Shown here one piece after another: positions 19,311 to 27,738 of a stretch of DNA of 64,000 nt (position 1 is its first letter; each line of letters starts with the position of its first letter). The notes under the pieces were generated by a model. That model was given only the letters and a program-made list of their open reading frames with translations, was not told the origin of the DNA and searched no databases. The translations under genes and the position numbers were made by a program. This DNA is from Salinibaculum sp. SYNS191 (GTDB lineage: Archaea; Halobacteriota; Halobacteria; Halobacteriales; Haloarculaceae), in assembly GCF_037338445.1 (NCBI RefSeq), contig NZ_CP147838.1, positions 806,001 to 870,000 on the forward strand. Direction: 5' to 3'.

Positions 19311-21070
19311 GGCAGCACCCCCGCGAGTCCAGCGACTGTGTCACCGAACACGGCCGTCACCGTCCGTATCCCGTCGACCAGCGCCGGGTAGGCGTCGCCG
19401 CCCGGACCCAGCAGGCCGCTGTCCGCGACGATGGCACCGAGCGGGAGCGCGTACGCCAGGACGACGAGCAGGAGCGCGAGGCCGGCCCACAGCTTCATGT
19501 TGTCGAGCACGCGCGGGCTGTCGTCGGGGCCCGAGAGCGGGTCCGGGAGCGTCTGTCCCAGTCCGGACTGCTTGGGCGTGCCCCACGAGAGGGCGAGGTT
19601 CGAGAGGAACAGCACCGACGAGAGGAACAGCAGCGTGCCGCCGATGGCAATCTGGATGCGGAGTTCGCCGACGGTGCCGAAGATGGACTCGAAGTTGAAG
19701 CTCTGGTACTGCGGTTCGGCCGTCCGCCGGGGGACGCCGTACAGGCCGGCGACGTGCATCGCGTTGGACATCAGCGCCATGCCGCCGAACCACATGACGA
19801 CCTGCGCGAGCGCGATGGGCCGGGACCAGATGCTCTTGTTCGTGATCTGGGGCCACAGCCAGTAGGTGCCGGCCATCATCGTCAGCGTGACCGCGGTGCC
19901 GACGGTGAGGTGGAAGTGGCCGGGGACCCACAGCGTGTTGTGGACGAGGTAGTTGATGTTCATGCCGGCGTTGACCATCCCGGAGAAGCCGCCGGCGGCG
20001 AACATCAGCCCCGCGAGTGCCATCCCGGTGAACGCGGGGTCACGCCACGGCAGGGCCTTCAGCCAGCCGAGATAGCCGGAACCGCCGCGCTGGCGAGCGC
20101 CGTGTTCGATGCTGGCGACGACGGTAAACGCCGTCAGCAGGCTGGGAAGCAGCAGGAACATCGTGTTCACCATCGCGATGAACTTGAAGCCCTCCGCGAT
20201 GCCGGGGTCGACGTACTGGTGGTGGATGCCGACCGGCGTCGACAGCAGGACGAAGAGGATGAAGACGACGCGCGCGAGCGGGTCGCTGAACAGGCGGCCG
20301 CCGGCGATTTTCGGCATGACGGTGTACCACAGCAGGTACGCCGGCAGCAGCCAGAAGTAGACGACCGGGTGGCCGAAGAACCAGAACAGCGTCCGGGTCA
20401 GCAGCGGGTTCACCGTCTCGATGAGGCCGAGCGACCACGGCAGCAGGAAGAAGAGGACGGCGATGGCGACCCCGATGGTGGCGATGTACCACATAATCAT
20501 CGTGGTCAGCACCATGAAGGCCTGCAGCGGGATGCGCTCGTCGGGGTTGTCCTTGCGCCAGCGCAGCCAGCTGCGGAACCAGTCGACGCCGGCCAGCCAG
20601 GTCCCGACGATGAAGACGGTCAGGCCCGCGTAGAACAGCGGGTGGGCCTGCAGCGGCGCGTAGAACGTGAAGAGCACGTCAGCGCTGATGCCAATCTCCT
20701 TGATGAAGCCGAGCAGGATGACGATACCGGCCGTCGCCGAACCGAGCGACATCAGGCCGAGCCACGTCTTCGTGAACGTGATGTTGACGGGTGGGCGGTC
20801 GAGACTGCGGGTAATCGCCCACTGGAACAGCCCGACCAGGAAGAAGATGGTGAAGACGATGGCGAGCAGGACGCCGTGGGCCGTCAGGAGGGTGTAGTAG
20901 TCACCGGAGGGGAACACCCGGAGCACGTTGGTCCGGTGCAGCGCCTGGATGATGCCGAACAGCGCCCCCAGTCCCAGCGCGACGAACGCGACGAGGAAGG
21001 CCTGTCTCGTAATCGCTGCCGATTCCGGAAAGCGGTCCATGAACGTCGACTTGTTCGTTTTCGTGCTCAT
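19307..21070 (-). CDS. cbaA: ba3-type terminal oxidase subunit I
   Basis: 587-residue catalytic subunit of a B-type heme-copper oxygen reductase. It carries the Cu_B/heme ligands in WFFGHPVVYFWLLPAYL and VPGHFHLTVG and a first-helix His in HGVLLAIVFT. About 13 hydrophobic helices are visible. It lies in an ATGA-overlapped operon after the subunit II gene. The B-type call rests on short loop pattern and the subunit II/IIa neighbours. Terminal oxidase of aerobic respiration in the cytoplasmic membrane. Confidence 0.92.
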   Translation of the reverse strand: MSTKTNKSTFMDRFPESAAITRQAFLVAFVALGLGALFGIIQALHRTNVLRVFPSGDYYTLLTAHGVLLAIVFTIFFLVGLFQWAITRSLDRPPVNITFTKTWLGLMSLGSATAGIVILLGFIKEIGISADVLFTFYAPLQAHPLFYAGLTVFIVGTWLAGVDWFRSWLRWRKDNPDERIPLQAFMVLTTMIMWYIATIGVAIAVLFFLLPWSLGLIETVNPLLTRTLFWFFGHPVVYFWLLPAYLLWYTVMPKIAGGRLFSDPLARVVFILFVLLSTPVGIHHQYVDPGIAEGFKFIAMVNTMFLLLPSLLTAFTVVASIEHGARQRGGSGYLGWLKALPWRDPAFTGMALAGLMFAAGGFSGMVNAGMNINYLVHNTLWVPGHFHLTVGTAVTLTMMAGTYWLWPQITNKSIWSRPIALAQVVMWFGGMALMSNAMHVAGLYGVPRRTAEPQYQSFNFESIFGTVGELRIQIAIGGTLLFLSSVLFLSNLALSWGTPKQSGLGQTLPDPLSGPDDSPRVLDNMKLWAGLALLLVVLAYALPLGAIVADSGLLGPGGDAYPALVDGIRTVTAVFGDTVAGLAGVLP

Positions 21071-21585
21071 TGTTCACTCCCGTTGTATTCGTCCTCGGGG
21101 ACCACCTGCATCAGCCCCTCCATGTTGTGGTGGCCCTGGCCGCAGTACTCGTGACAGACGATGCCGTACTCCTGTGGACCCCCGACCTCGACGGTCACCT
21201 CGGCGACCTCGCCGGGGATGGCCATCGTGTTCGCGTTGGTCCCGACGACGGAGAACCCGTGAATGACGTCGGCGGAGGTGATGTAGAAGTTGACCGTGCT
21301 GTTGGCGGGCACGGTGATAGGCGGCTGCCCGGCGATGGTGGTACCGGGCCGGAAGACGAACTGCTGGGCGACGACGTAGACGTCGTACTCGTTGGGGCCG
21401 ACCTGCTCGACGCCGGGGTCACCGAACTTCGGGTGGTCGCCGAGGTCGTTCGGATTCAGCGTCTCGCCGTTGTCGACCATCGTGACGCCCGCACCGACGG
21501 CACCGTACGTGATGGTGGCGATGAACCCGACGATGAGCAGCAGCGATAGCCCCAGCCACAGTTTTTCGTACCGATGTATGTGCAT
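21067..21585 (-). CDS. cbaB: ba3-type terminal oxidase subunit II
   Basis: 172 residues: one N-terminal helix (WLGLSLLLIVGFIATITYG) then a cupredoxin domain with the dinuclear Cu_A site VCHEYCGQGHHNM. This domain takes electrons from halocyanin or another blue copper protein. It overlaps subunit I by 4 bp and starts 7 bp after the small IIa-like gene. A single helix instead of two is typical of B-type oxidase subunit II. Confidence 0.92.
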   Translation of the reverse strand: MHIHRYEKLWLGLSLLLIVGFIATITYGAVGAGVTMVDNGETLNPNDLGDHPKFGDPGVEQVGPNEYDVYVVAQQFVFRPGTTIAGQPPITVPANSTVNFYITSADVIHGFSVVGTNANTMAIPGEVAEVTVEVGGPQEYGIVCHEYCGQGHHNMEGLMQVVPEDEYNGSEQ

Positions 21586-21591
21586 TCGTTG

Positions 21592-21825
21592 TCACCCCAC
21601 TACAATCAGGTCGTTGCCGAGGAACTCCACGAAGTACATGAATACCCACATGAGCGTGAGAACGAGGAAGTAAATCAGTATCAGCGTCAGCGTTCCCTTG
21701 GGATCGAACTCCTCGTGGGACAACTCTCTCTCTATCTCAGCCTGGTCTGTTGGTGCCGAGACACTGGGCTCTGTCTCGTCAGGTGCCTCGGTCCGTTCGG
21801 CTGGCGCGGTTGCACCACTGTTCAT
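21592..21825 (-). CDS. Subunit IIa-like single-helix protein of the ba3 oxidase
   Basis: 77 residues: a disordered acidic N-terminus (about 40 residues) and one helix, DPKGTLTLILIYFLVLTLMW. The Lys-Gly before the helix and the overall shape resemble Thermus ba3 subunit IIa. It is the first gene of the oxidase operon and starts about 25 nt after a TATA-like TTAATAAG (minus strand), a leaderless promoter. Confidence 0.75.
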   Translation of the reverse strand: MNSGATAPAERTEAPDETEPSVSAPTDQAEIERELSHEEFDPKGTLTLILIYFLVLTLMWVFMYFVEFLGNDLIVVG

Positions 21826-21845
21826 AGAAGTCCCTCAGTTGTTCG

Positions 21846-21906
21846 GCTTATTAATCCAACGTCTGCATTCCCAGAAGGCTGGAATGGGCAGAACTATCTT
21901 ATAAAA
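21846..21906. promoter_or_regulatory. Divergent promoter region of oxidase and copper-ATPase operons
   Basis: Minus-strand TATA-like TTAATAAG is at about 21846-21853, and a plus-strand TTATAAAA lies at 21899-21906, 21 nt before the ATG at 21927. Between them an imperfect palindrome (21866-21886) with arms CATTC-CCAG and CTGG-AATG around AAGG could be a shared operator; one base is bulged in the left arm. Confidence 0.5.
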
Positions 21907-21926
21907 GCGGGCTATAACATGGTGCC

Positions 21927-22112
21927 ATGAGCGTCTCCCCCAGACTGGTTGGACTGCTCGCGCTGATTGCACTCCTGCCGGTAGCGGTCTTCACGGTATT
22001 GCGGTCCGACTGGGTCGTCGTCGTGTCGCTGGTGAACGTGCTCCTCATCGCTGGGAGTCTCGCTATCGCGATGTCGCCCCACGAGGGCCACCACGAGCCC
22101 AACGGAGCGTAG
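21927..22112 (+). CDS. Small two-helix membrane protein, first gene of copper operon
   Basis: 61 residues, two hydrophobic helices (LVGLLALIALLPVAVFTVL and VVVVSLVNVLLIAGSLAIAM) and a His-rich tail (HEGHHE) that could bind copper. It starts 102 bp from the divergent oxidase operon and is followed 3 bp later by the DsbD_2/UreH-like gene. Its place is where CcoH/CcoS-type assembly proteins sit in bacterial cbb3 clusters; homology is not visible. Confidence 0.65.
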   Translation: MSVSPRLVGLLALIALLPVAVFTVLRSDWVVVVSLVNVLLIAGSLAIAMSPHEGHHEPNGA

Positions 22113-22114
22113 GG

Positions 22115-22939
22115 ATGGTCAACCTGGCGGCCGGCATCGCACTCGCGCTGCCGTCGGCCGGGACCGTGTCCGGTGACGCCGACTTGCTCCTCTTTCTCGT
22201 TGTCGGCGCGCTCGCGGGCGCGCACTGTCTCGGGATGTGTGGCCCGCTCGTGACGACCTACGCCGACCGAATCACCGCACAGCGCGCCGGCGCGCAGCGC
22301 GACCGGGTGACGCTGTTCGACGTCCGCCAGCACGGCCTGTTCAACCTCGGGCGGACGGTCGGCTACACCGCCGTCGGCGGCGTCCTCGGTCTCGCAGGGA
22401 GCCTCCTCGTCGGGACCGCGGCGACCATCGACCTCATCGCCACGCCGGTCCGCGGCGGCGTCGGCATCCTCGTCGGCCTGTTCATCCTCGCCGCGGGCGC
22501 GGGCTACCTGCTCCGGGGAACCACCGCGACGGCAACCCTCACGGGACTGCCCGGGCTCGGCCGCGTCTTCGGCAGGCTGACCGGCCTGCTGACCGCGAAA
22601 GTCGACCGGCTCGCCGGGTCGACGGGTATCGTCGGCCTCGGGACCGTCCACGCGCTGTTGCCCTGTCCCATCCTGTACCCGGCCTACCTCTACGCCTTCG
22701 CCATCGGCGACCCCGTGCGCGGCGCGCTCGCGCTGGGACTGCTCGGCGTGGGGACGATTCCGACGCTGCTGGCCTACGGGCTGGCGCTCGGGTCGCTGTC
22801 GGTCGGCCGCCGCCGGACCCTGCACCGCGCGATGGGCGTCGCCTTCCTCGCCCTGGGCTACCTGCCGCTTGCACACGGCTTAATGCTGTTCGGCGTCGAC
22901 CTCCCCTATCCGGACGTGCCGTTCTACCAGCCACTGTGA
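22115..22939 (+). CDS. Sulfite exporter/UreH-like (DsbD_2) membrane protein
   Basis: 274 residues with about seven helices. It starts with the G-x2-GxHCxGMCGP signature (LAGAHCLGMCGPLVTTYAD), typical of PF13386, whose members often sit beside CcoI copper ATPases. A second motif is LLPCPILYPAYLYA. It probably moves reducing equivalents or metal across the membrane for oxidase maturation. It lies 3 bp from its neighbours on either side, hence one operon. Confidence 0.8.
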   Translation: MVNLAAGIALALPSAGTVSGDADLLLFLVVGALAGAHCLGMCGPLVTTYADRITAQRAGAQRDRVTLFDVRQHGLFNLGRTVGYTAVGGVLGLAGSLLVGTAATIDLIATPVRGGVGILVGLFILAAGAGYLLRGTTATATLTGLPGLGRVFGRLTGLLTAKVDRLAGSTGIVGLGTVHALLPCPILYPAYLYAFAIGDPVRGALALGLLGVGTIPTLLAYGLALGSLSVGRRRTLHRAMGVAFLALGYLPLAHGLMLFGVDLPYPDVPFYQPL

Positions 22940-22941
22940 CC

Positions 22942-25353
22942 ATGACAGGTTGTACACTCTGTGACCTGGAGGTGCCCGACCCGCCCGTCACCGCCGGGGA
23001 CGTCGACGGTGAGTTCTGCTGCCAGGGCTGTCTCCAGGTCGCGCGCGCACTCGACGACGTGGACGTCGAAGACGCCGACCCCGAGGACCTGCTCGACAGC
23101 GCCGACGCCGAGGAGGCCGACGGCGAGGTCGCCTACCTCTCGGTCGACGGCATGCACTGCTCGACCTGCGAGGTGTTCCTGGAGTCGACGACGACCGACC
23201 ACCAGGGGGTGAACGGCGCGGCCGCCAGTTACGCGACGGATACGATGAAGGTGGTCTACGACCCCGACGAGGTGGCCGAGAACGACCTGCCCGACATCGT
23301 CTCCGGGGCGGGCTACGAGGCCCGCGAGCAGGCCGTCGACACCGAACCCGAAAACGAGGACGCCCAGGTCGCCCGCTTCCTCGCCGGCGGCGGCTTCTTC
23401 GGCATGATGACGATGATGTGGTACGTCCTCTTCATCTACCCGCAGCACTTCGGGTTCGACCCCGTCGTCGAGTTCGGGTTCTTCGGGCGGGCGTACCTGC
23501 TCGGCCAGATCTGGCTGTTCAGCTCCGCCGTCCTGTTCTACACCGGCTGGCCGCTGCTGCGCGGCGCGTACGTCAGCCTGCGGGCCGGCCAGCCGAACAT
23601 GGACCTGCTGGTGGCCCTGGCCGCGACCAGCGCCTACGTCTACAGCACGGCGGTCACCCTCACCGGCGGCATCGACGTCTACTTCGACGTGACCGTGGCC
23701 ATCGTCCTCGTCGTGACCGCGGGCAACTACTACGAGGACCGCGTCAAGCGGTCTGCCATCCGCCTCCTCTCGGATCTGACCGCCGAGCGCGTCTCGGAGG
23801 CGCGGACCCGCGACGGCGAGACGGTGCCGGTCGAGGAGGTGGACCCCGGCACTGAACTCCTGGTCCGGCCGGGCGAGCGCGTCCCGCTGGACGGCACCGT
23901 CGAGGAGGGCGTCGCGGCCGTCGACGAGGCGCTGGTCACCGGCGAGTCGCTGCCGGTCACCAAGCGGCCCGGCGACGAGGTGGTCGGCGGCGGCGTCGTC
24001 ACCGACACGCCGCTGGTCGTCGCCGTGAGCGAGGAGGGGACGAGCACGCTGGACCGCATCGTCGGGATGCTGTGGGACATCCAGAGTTCCCGGCCGGGCG
24101 TCCAGAAGCTCGCCGACAAACTCGCGACGGTGTTCGTGCCGCTGGTGACGGTGCTGGCGGTGCTGACCGCCGGCGCGACGCTGGCGCTGGGCGGGTCGGT
24201 CACCAGTGCGATTCTGGTGGGTCTGACGGTCCTCATCGTCTCCTGTCCGTGTGCGCTGGGACTGGCGACGCCGCTCGCCGTCGCGGCGGGCGTCCAGCGG
24301 GCCGCCGAGGAGGGCATCGTCGTCGCCTCCGACACGCTGTTCGAGACGCTGCCGGAGACGGACGTGGTGGCGCTGGACAAGACGGGCACGCTGACCAGCG
24401 GCACGATGACCGTCACCGAGGTCGACGGCGACACAGAGGTACTCGCGCGTGCGGCCGCGCTCGAACGGTACTCGAACCACCCGGTCGCGGACGCAATCGT
24501 CGCCCACGCGGCAGAGGAACGCGAGGACCCGACGGCGGGTCTCAGCGTCGGCGGCAGCGACGCGGCGGCAGACGGCGGGACGCAGGCCCTGGACAGTGAG
24601 ACGGTCGACGCCGGGGACTCGCCGGTGGCCGTCGAGACGAAAGGCGTCGTCGGCAGAGTCGAGGACGCGGAGACGGTCGTCGGCCACCCGGACCTCTTCG
24701 CCGAGCGGGGCTGGGAGGTCCCAGCGGAGTACCGCGAGCGCGCCGCTGAGGCGACCGCCGCCGGTGCCGTGCCGGTGCTGGTCGGGTGGGACGGCGCGGT
24801 GAGGGGGCTGCTCGTGGTCAGCGACGAACCCCGCGCCTCGTGGGACGAGACGGTCACCACGCTGGCGGCCGAGGACAGGGACGTCGTCGTGCTCACCGGC
24901 GACGACAGCGCGGCGGCCGAGCAGTTCCGGGACCACCCGGACGTGGACGAGGTGTTCACCGGCGTCCCGCCCGACGGGAAGGTGGCCGCGATACAGCGCC
25001 TGCAGGAACGGGGCCGCGTCGCGATGGTCGGCGACGGGGCGAACGACGCGCCCGCGCTTGCGGCCGCGGACGTCGGCATCGCCATCGCTCAGGGGACGAA
25101 ACTCGCCGCCGAGGCCGCGGACGCGGTCGTCACGAGCGGACGACTCGACGCGGTGCCGACGCTGTTCGACGTGGCCGGAGGGACCAAACGCCGCGTCCGG
25201 CAGAACCTCGGCTGGGCCTTCGGCTACAACGCCGTGGCGATTCCGCTCGCGGCGGCGGGGATGCTGAATCCCCTCTTCGCGGCGCTGGCGATGACGGCCA
25301 GCAGCACGCTCGTCGTGCTCAATTCGAGCCGGTCCGTCGTTCCCAGCGAGTGA
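22942..25353 (+). CDS. Heavy-metal P1B-type ATPase (CcoI/CopA-like)
   Basis: 803 residues. The N-terminus has a Cys cluster (C4, C7, C26, C27, C30) like the CcoI/FixI metal-binding domain, then an HMA domain with GMHCSTC (Cys 73 and 76). The core has the CPCALG ion pathway (about 435), phosphorylation motif DKTGT (about 479), and GDGANDAP (about 697). CPC indicates Cu(I), and the N-terminal cluster plus the oxidase next door suggests copper supply to the terminal oxidase rather than simple detoxification. The start ATG at 22942 follows the previous stop closely. Confidence 0.92.
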   Translation: MTGCTLCDLEVPDPPVTAGDVDGEFCCQGCLQVARALDDVDVEDADPEDLLDSADAEEADGEVAYLSVDGMHCSTCEVFLESTTTDHQGVNGAAASYATDTMKVVYDPDEVAENDLPDIVSGAGYEAREQAVDTEPENEDAQVARFLAGGGFFGMMTMMWYVLFIYPQHFGFDPVVEFGFFGRAYLLGQIWLFSSAVLFYTGWPLLRGAYVSLRAGQPNMDLLVALAATSAYVYSTAVTLTGGIDVYFDVTVAIVLVVTAGNYYEDRVKRSAIRLLSDLTAERVSEARTRDGETVPVEEVDPGTELLVRPGERVPLDGTVEEGVAAVDEALVTGESLPVTKRPGDEVVGGGVVTDTPLVVAVSEEGTSTLDRIVGMLWDIQSSRPGVQKLADKLATVFVPLVTVLAVLTAGATLALGGSVTSAILVGLTVLIVSCPCALGLATPLAVAAGVQRAAEEGIVVASDTLFETLPETDVVALDKTGTLTSGTMTVTEVDGDTEVLARAAALERYSNHPVADAIVAHAAEEREDPTAGLSVGGSDAAADGGTQALDSETVDAGDSPVAVETKGVVGRVEDAETVVGHPDLFAERGWEVPAEYRERAAEATAAGAVPVLVGWDGAVRGLLVVSDEPRASWDETVTTLAAEDRDVVVLTGDDSAAAEQFRDHPDVDEVFTGVPPDGKVAAIQRLQERGRVAMVGDGANDAPALAAADVGIAIAQGTKLAAEAADAVVTSGRLDAVPTLFDVAGGTKRRVRQNLGWAFGYNAVAIPLAAAGMLNPLFAALAMTASSTLVVLNSSRSVVPSE

Positions 25354-25397
25354 AAATGGGGGTCCCTTATTTTTAGGTGTTTGACGTACACGTTCGT

Positions 25398-25658
25398 ATG
25401 GCCCAGAACCCAGCCTTGCCACAACAGGAGACAGACACCGCCGACGCGTTCCTCAAGTACGCCGGCGTCGCCGGCATCGCAATCGCCGTCCTGCTGACAG
25501 TCGCAGTCGCGGCGCTGACCGTCGGTCCGGCGCTGCTCGCCGGGAAGATAATCGCGCCGGCGCTTTTCACCCTGCTGCTGGTCGCCGTCGTCGTCTTCCT
25601 GCGTCGTCTGCACAAAGCCCGCGGCCGGCAGATGGACGTCGACCCGGACTGGCACTGA
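25398..25658 (+). CDS. Small two-helix membrane protein
   Basis: 86 residues: an acidic-polar head, then two hydrophobic helices and a basic tail (RRLHKARGRQMD). ATG at 25398 is chosen over one 21 nt upstream because the sequence GACGTACACGTTCGTATG keeps a short leader. A T-rich TTATTTTT just before may be the terminator of the copper operon. No function recognised. Confidence 0.6.
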   Translation: MAQNPALPQQETDTADAFLKYAGVAGIAIAVLLTVAVAALTVGPALLAGKIIAPALFTLLLVAVVVFLRRLHKARGRQMDVDPDWH

Positions 25659-25692
25659 GAAGTTTTAGGCCGGGTCCGGTCCAACGGGGACT

Positions 25693-26031
25693 GTGCTGCC
25701 AGATATCACCGTCTTCGGCGCGTACACGTACCTCGTCACGGAACTGTTCTGGGGGGGTATCGCCCTCTCGCTGGTCGCCTACGCGGACGCGTACCGGCAG
25801 GCCGCCCGCACCGTGCTCATCCTGTACCCACCCGCGTACGTCTGGGACTGGTACACGCTCGAAGTCGGCGTCTTCGAGATTCCGCTGCGGACCGGCGTGG
25901 AACTCGCCGGAATCCCGATAGAGGAACACATCTTCATGATTCTCGTCCCCGCGATGGTCGTCGGCGCACACGAGACGCTCCGGAAACTCGACGCGGCGGG
26001 TCGCCTGCCCGGTCCCCTGGCCGGGGGCTGA
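25693..26031 (+). CDS. Lycopene cyclase-domain protein (single domain)
   Basis: 112 residues with three helices and the lycopene cyclase signature PIEEHIFMILVPAMVV. Active archaeal lycopene cyclases carry two such domains (about 230 residues); this is one, so it may need a partner or do something else. Start is GTG at 25693. Related proteins take part in carotenoid cyclisation for retinal; that role is not proven here. Confidence 0.72.
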   Translation: MLPDITVFGAYTYLVTELFWGGIALSLVAYADAYRQAARTVLILYPPAYVWDWYTLEVGVFEIPLRTGVELAGIPIEEHIFMILVPAMVVGAHETLRKLDAAGRLPGPLAGG

Positions 26032-26056
26032 CCCGGCTCCATACCGACCGGGGGTG

Positions 26057-26079
26057 CTATATACACCTCCTAGGGAGGT
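26057..26079 (+). promoter_or_regulatory. TATA with inverted repeat before the first of two paralogous regulators
   Basis: GCTATATA is at 26057-26064, directly followed by ACCTCC-TAG-GGAGGT (26065-26079), perfect 6-bp arms. A protein bound here would block the basal promoter of the gene at 26116. The arms also contain an anti-Shine-Dalgarno-like string, so a small RNA hairpin in the leader is an alternative. Confidence 0.5.
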
Positions 26080-26115
26080 TCATGGTCCTGTCGGCAGCAC
26101 TACTAGAGGAGACCG

Positions 26116-26589
26116 ATGTCCTCCACAGCGTCCCCACGAGTCGAACTGTACGTCAGGTCACTGGCCTCCCGGACAGGCCGCCGGGAACGAATCATCGAAC
26201 GACTGCGCGACCTGGAAGCGGCCGGAGAGGTCGGGTCGGTCGAAGTCACCATCTGGGGTGAGGCAGTCGCACTGTCGAGTCCCGCAACCGAGACGGACCG
26301 GGGTCGGGAACTCCTGGACGCGGTGGGTCGCTTCCGGGAGTGGGCGGACGACGCCGGCGTCTCGCTCGACTGCGTCTTCCGGAACTGCCGAACCGAGTCG
26401 ACCATCACCGGAACGACGTACGCGACGCTCCGCCTGCCGACGGCGGCGATGGTGGAGTACGACGAGGGCGACATCGTCGCAGTCACACCGCACCGGCGCG
26501 ACCGGGGCGTTCGGACCGTCGAGGACCGACTCGAACAACTGGCCGGACAGAAGGAGTCAGCGGACGACCCCGGAGTCGTCGGGCACTGA
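26116..26589 (+). CDS. Haloarchaeal HTH-like regulator, paralogue 1
   Basis: 157 residues. It begins MSSTASPRVELYVRSLAS, and the first half has two helices (RRERIIERLRDLEAAGEV) followed by VTIWGEAVAL. The same order of motifs is found in the next gene, so this is a tandem duplication. Family members are small cytoplasmic haloarchaeal proteins annotated only as HTH-domain proteins; I cannot name a target. The start gives a leader of about 30 nt from the TATA at 26057. Confidence 0.6.
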   Translation: MSSTASPRVELYVRSLASRTGRRERIIERLRDLEAAGEVGSVEVTIWGEAVALSSPATETDRGRELLDAVGRFREWADDAGVSLDCVFRNCRTESTITGTTYATLRLPTAAMVEYDEGDIVAVTPHRRDRGVRTVEDRLEQLAGQKESADDPGVVGH

Positions 26590-26634
26590 GCGGCCCCCCA
26601 CCGGGAAAATTTATTAGTTAGTTCAGCGATAGGT

Positions 26635-27156
26635 ATGCAACAACGGGTGAGAGCAATGGACAGGCAGCCACCGTCCGTCGAACTGTACGTCCAGTCGCTC
26701 ACACCGAGTGGCGCGACGCACCGTCTCGAATCGATTCTCGACCAGCTTGACAGACTCGACCGACGCGGCGACATCGCCGGCTACGACGTCACGGTCTGGG
26801 GCGAGACGGTCATGCCCGATTCGCTCGCGGCCCGGACGGACTTCGGGCGAGAGGTCCTGGAGACCGTCGACGAGTTCGAATCGTGGGCGTCGGCCTACGG
26901 CGTCTCCGTCGAGCGCTTCTACCCGACCGAGACCGTCGACTCGACGCTGACCGGCGGGGAGTTCACGACCGTCTCGCTGCCGGTCATGGCGATGGCGGAG
27001 TACGTCGACGGCCGCCTCCAGCACGTCACCCCCCACGAGGGGGACGGCATCCAGACGGTCTCGGACCGGCTCGACGCACTCGCGGACCGCGACACCTCCG
27101 GCCACGACCGGGAGCGCGACGACGCACCGACGGTCCCGGCGGCCGACGACGACTGA
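26635..27156 (+). CDS. Haloarchaeal HTH-like regulator, paralogue 2
   Basis: 173 residues, similar along its length to the gene just upstream (VELYVQSL, YDVTVWGETV, FESWASAYGVSVERF correspond to VELYVRSL, VEVTIWGEAV and FREWADDAGVSLDCVF). A TTTATTA box about 27 nt upstream supports the ATG at 26635 as a leaderless start. The tail is acidic. Separate promoters for the two copies suggest different regulation. Confidence 0.6.
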   Translation: MQQRVRAMDRQPPSVELYVQSLTPSGATHRLESILDQLDRLDRRGDIAGYDVTVWGETVMPDSLAARTDFGREVLETVDEFESWASAYGVSVERFYPTETVDSTLTGGEFTTVSLPVMAMAEYVDGRLQHVTPHEGDGIQTVSDRLDALADRDTSGHDRERDDAPTVPAADDD

Positions 27157-27184
27157 CCGAAAGGCGTCCCACCCGGCGTCGGGA

Positions 27185-27607
27185 CTATTCTGCGGGCGTC
27201 GCCGCGACCCGTTCCAGGTAGTCGAACTGGCCGGTCAGTTCTCTCCGGCGCTGGCGCGAGATGATGGTCCCGTCGAGTATCGGACCCACGAGCGCCGCGT
27301 CGAGTTCGAAGTCCGTCGTCGCGGTGACGGTGACGGTGCCCTCGCCCTCCGAGAGCGTGTACCGCGTCTCCATCGTGTCGAAGACGCCGTCGACCTGTTC
27401 GTACGCGAGCGCGACCCCGGTGTCGAGACGCCGCAGGGAGAGAGTTATCGTCAGCAGGCCGACGTGGTTTGTTATCTCGATGCGGTCGCCGTCGACTGTC
27501 ACCTCGTCGAAGCCGGCGGCCTCCATGAACGGCCCAAGGTCGGTCATCGCCGCGCGGACGTCGGCGGCCGACCCCTCGAAGGACCGGCTGAGCGAGACAG
27601 TCTCCAT
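27185..27607 (-). CDS. SRPBCC-fold (START/polyketide cyclase-like) protein
   Basis: 140 residues with the SRPBCC pattern: METVSLSRSFEGSAADVRAA at the start (hydrophobic strand, then helix), long central strands (ITNHVGLLTITLSL) and a C-terminal helix. These proteins bind hydrophobic ligands in a cavity. ATG at 27607 replaces a longer frame to 27703 that overlaps the regulator promoter. It is divergent from the HTH_10 regulator at 27739 with two palindromes between them. Confidence 0.72.
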   Translation of the reverse strand: METVSLSRSFEGSAADVRAAMTDLGPFMEAAGFDEVTVDGDRIEITNHVGLLTITLSLRRLDTGVALAYEQVDGVFDTMETRYTLSEGEGTVTVTATTDFELDAALVGPILDGTIISRQRRRELTGQFDYLERVAATPAE

Positions 27608-27683
27608 GCGCGGGCTTCGTGACGGTTCCAGTTGAGGACTGTGCCGAACACGTGCGTCCCCGGCCGCGCCGGAGTGGCGCAGT

Positions 27684-27733
27684 CCGAATATGTTCGGGAA
27701 CACTGATGTGACAGTGGCCCGAATATATTCGGG
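27684..27733. promoter_or_regulatory. Two related palindromic operators
   Basis: Site 1, CCGAA-TATG-TTCGG, spans 27684-27697; site 2, CCCGAATA-TATTCGGG, spans 27718-27733 and is a perfect 16-bp palindrome. Their centres are 35 bp apart and the second ends 5 bp before the ATG at 27739, so occupancy should affect the HTH_10 gene; the site may be self-regulated. They also face the divergent SRPBCC gene. Confidence 0.7.
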
Positions 27734-27738
27734 TACCG

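Noticed and set aside
22237..22941. N-terminal extension of the copper ATPase into the upstream gene
   Set aside because: It would give an Arg/Pro-rich leader overlapping the DsbD_2 gene; the ATG at 22942 gives the family start with the Cys cluster.
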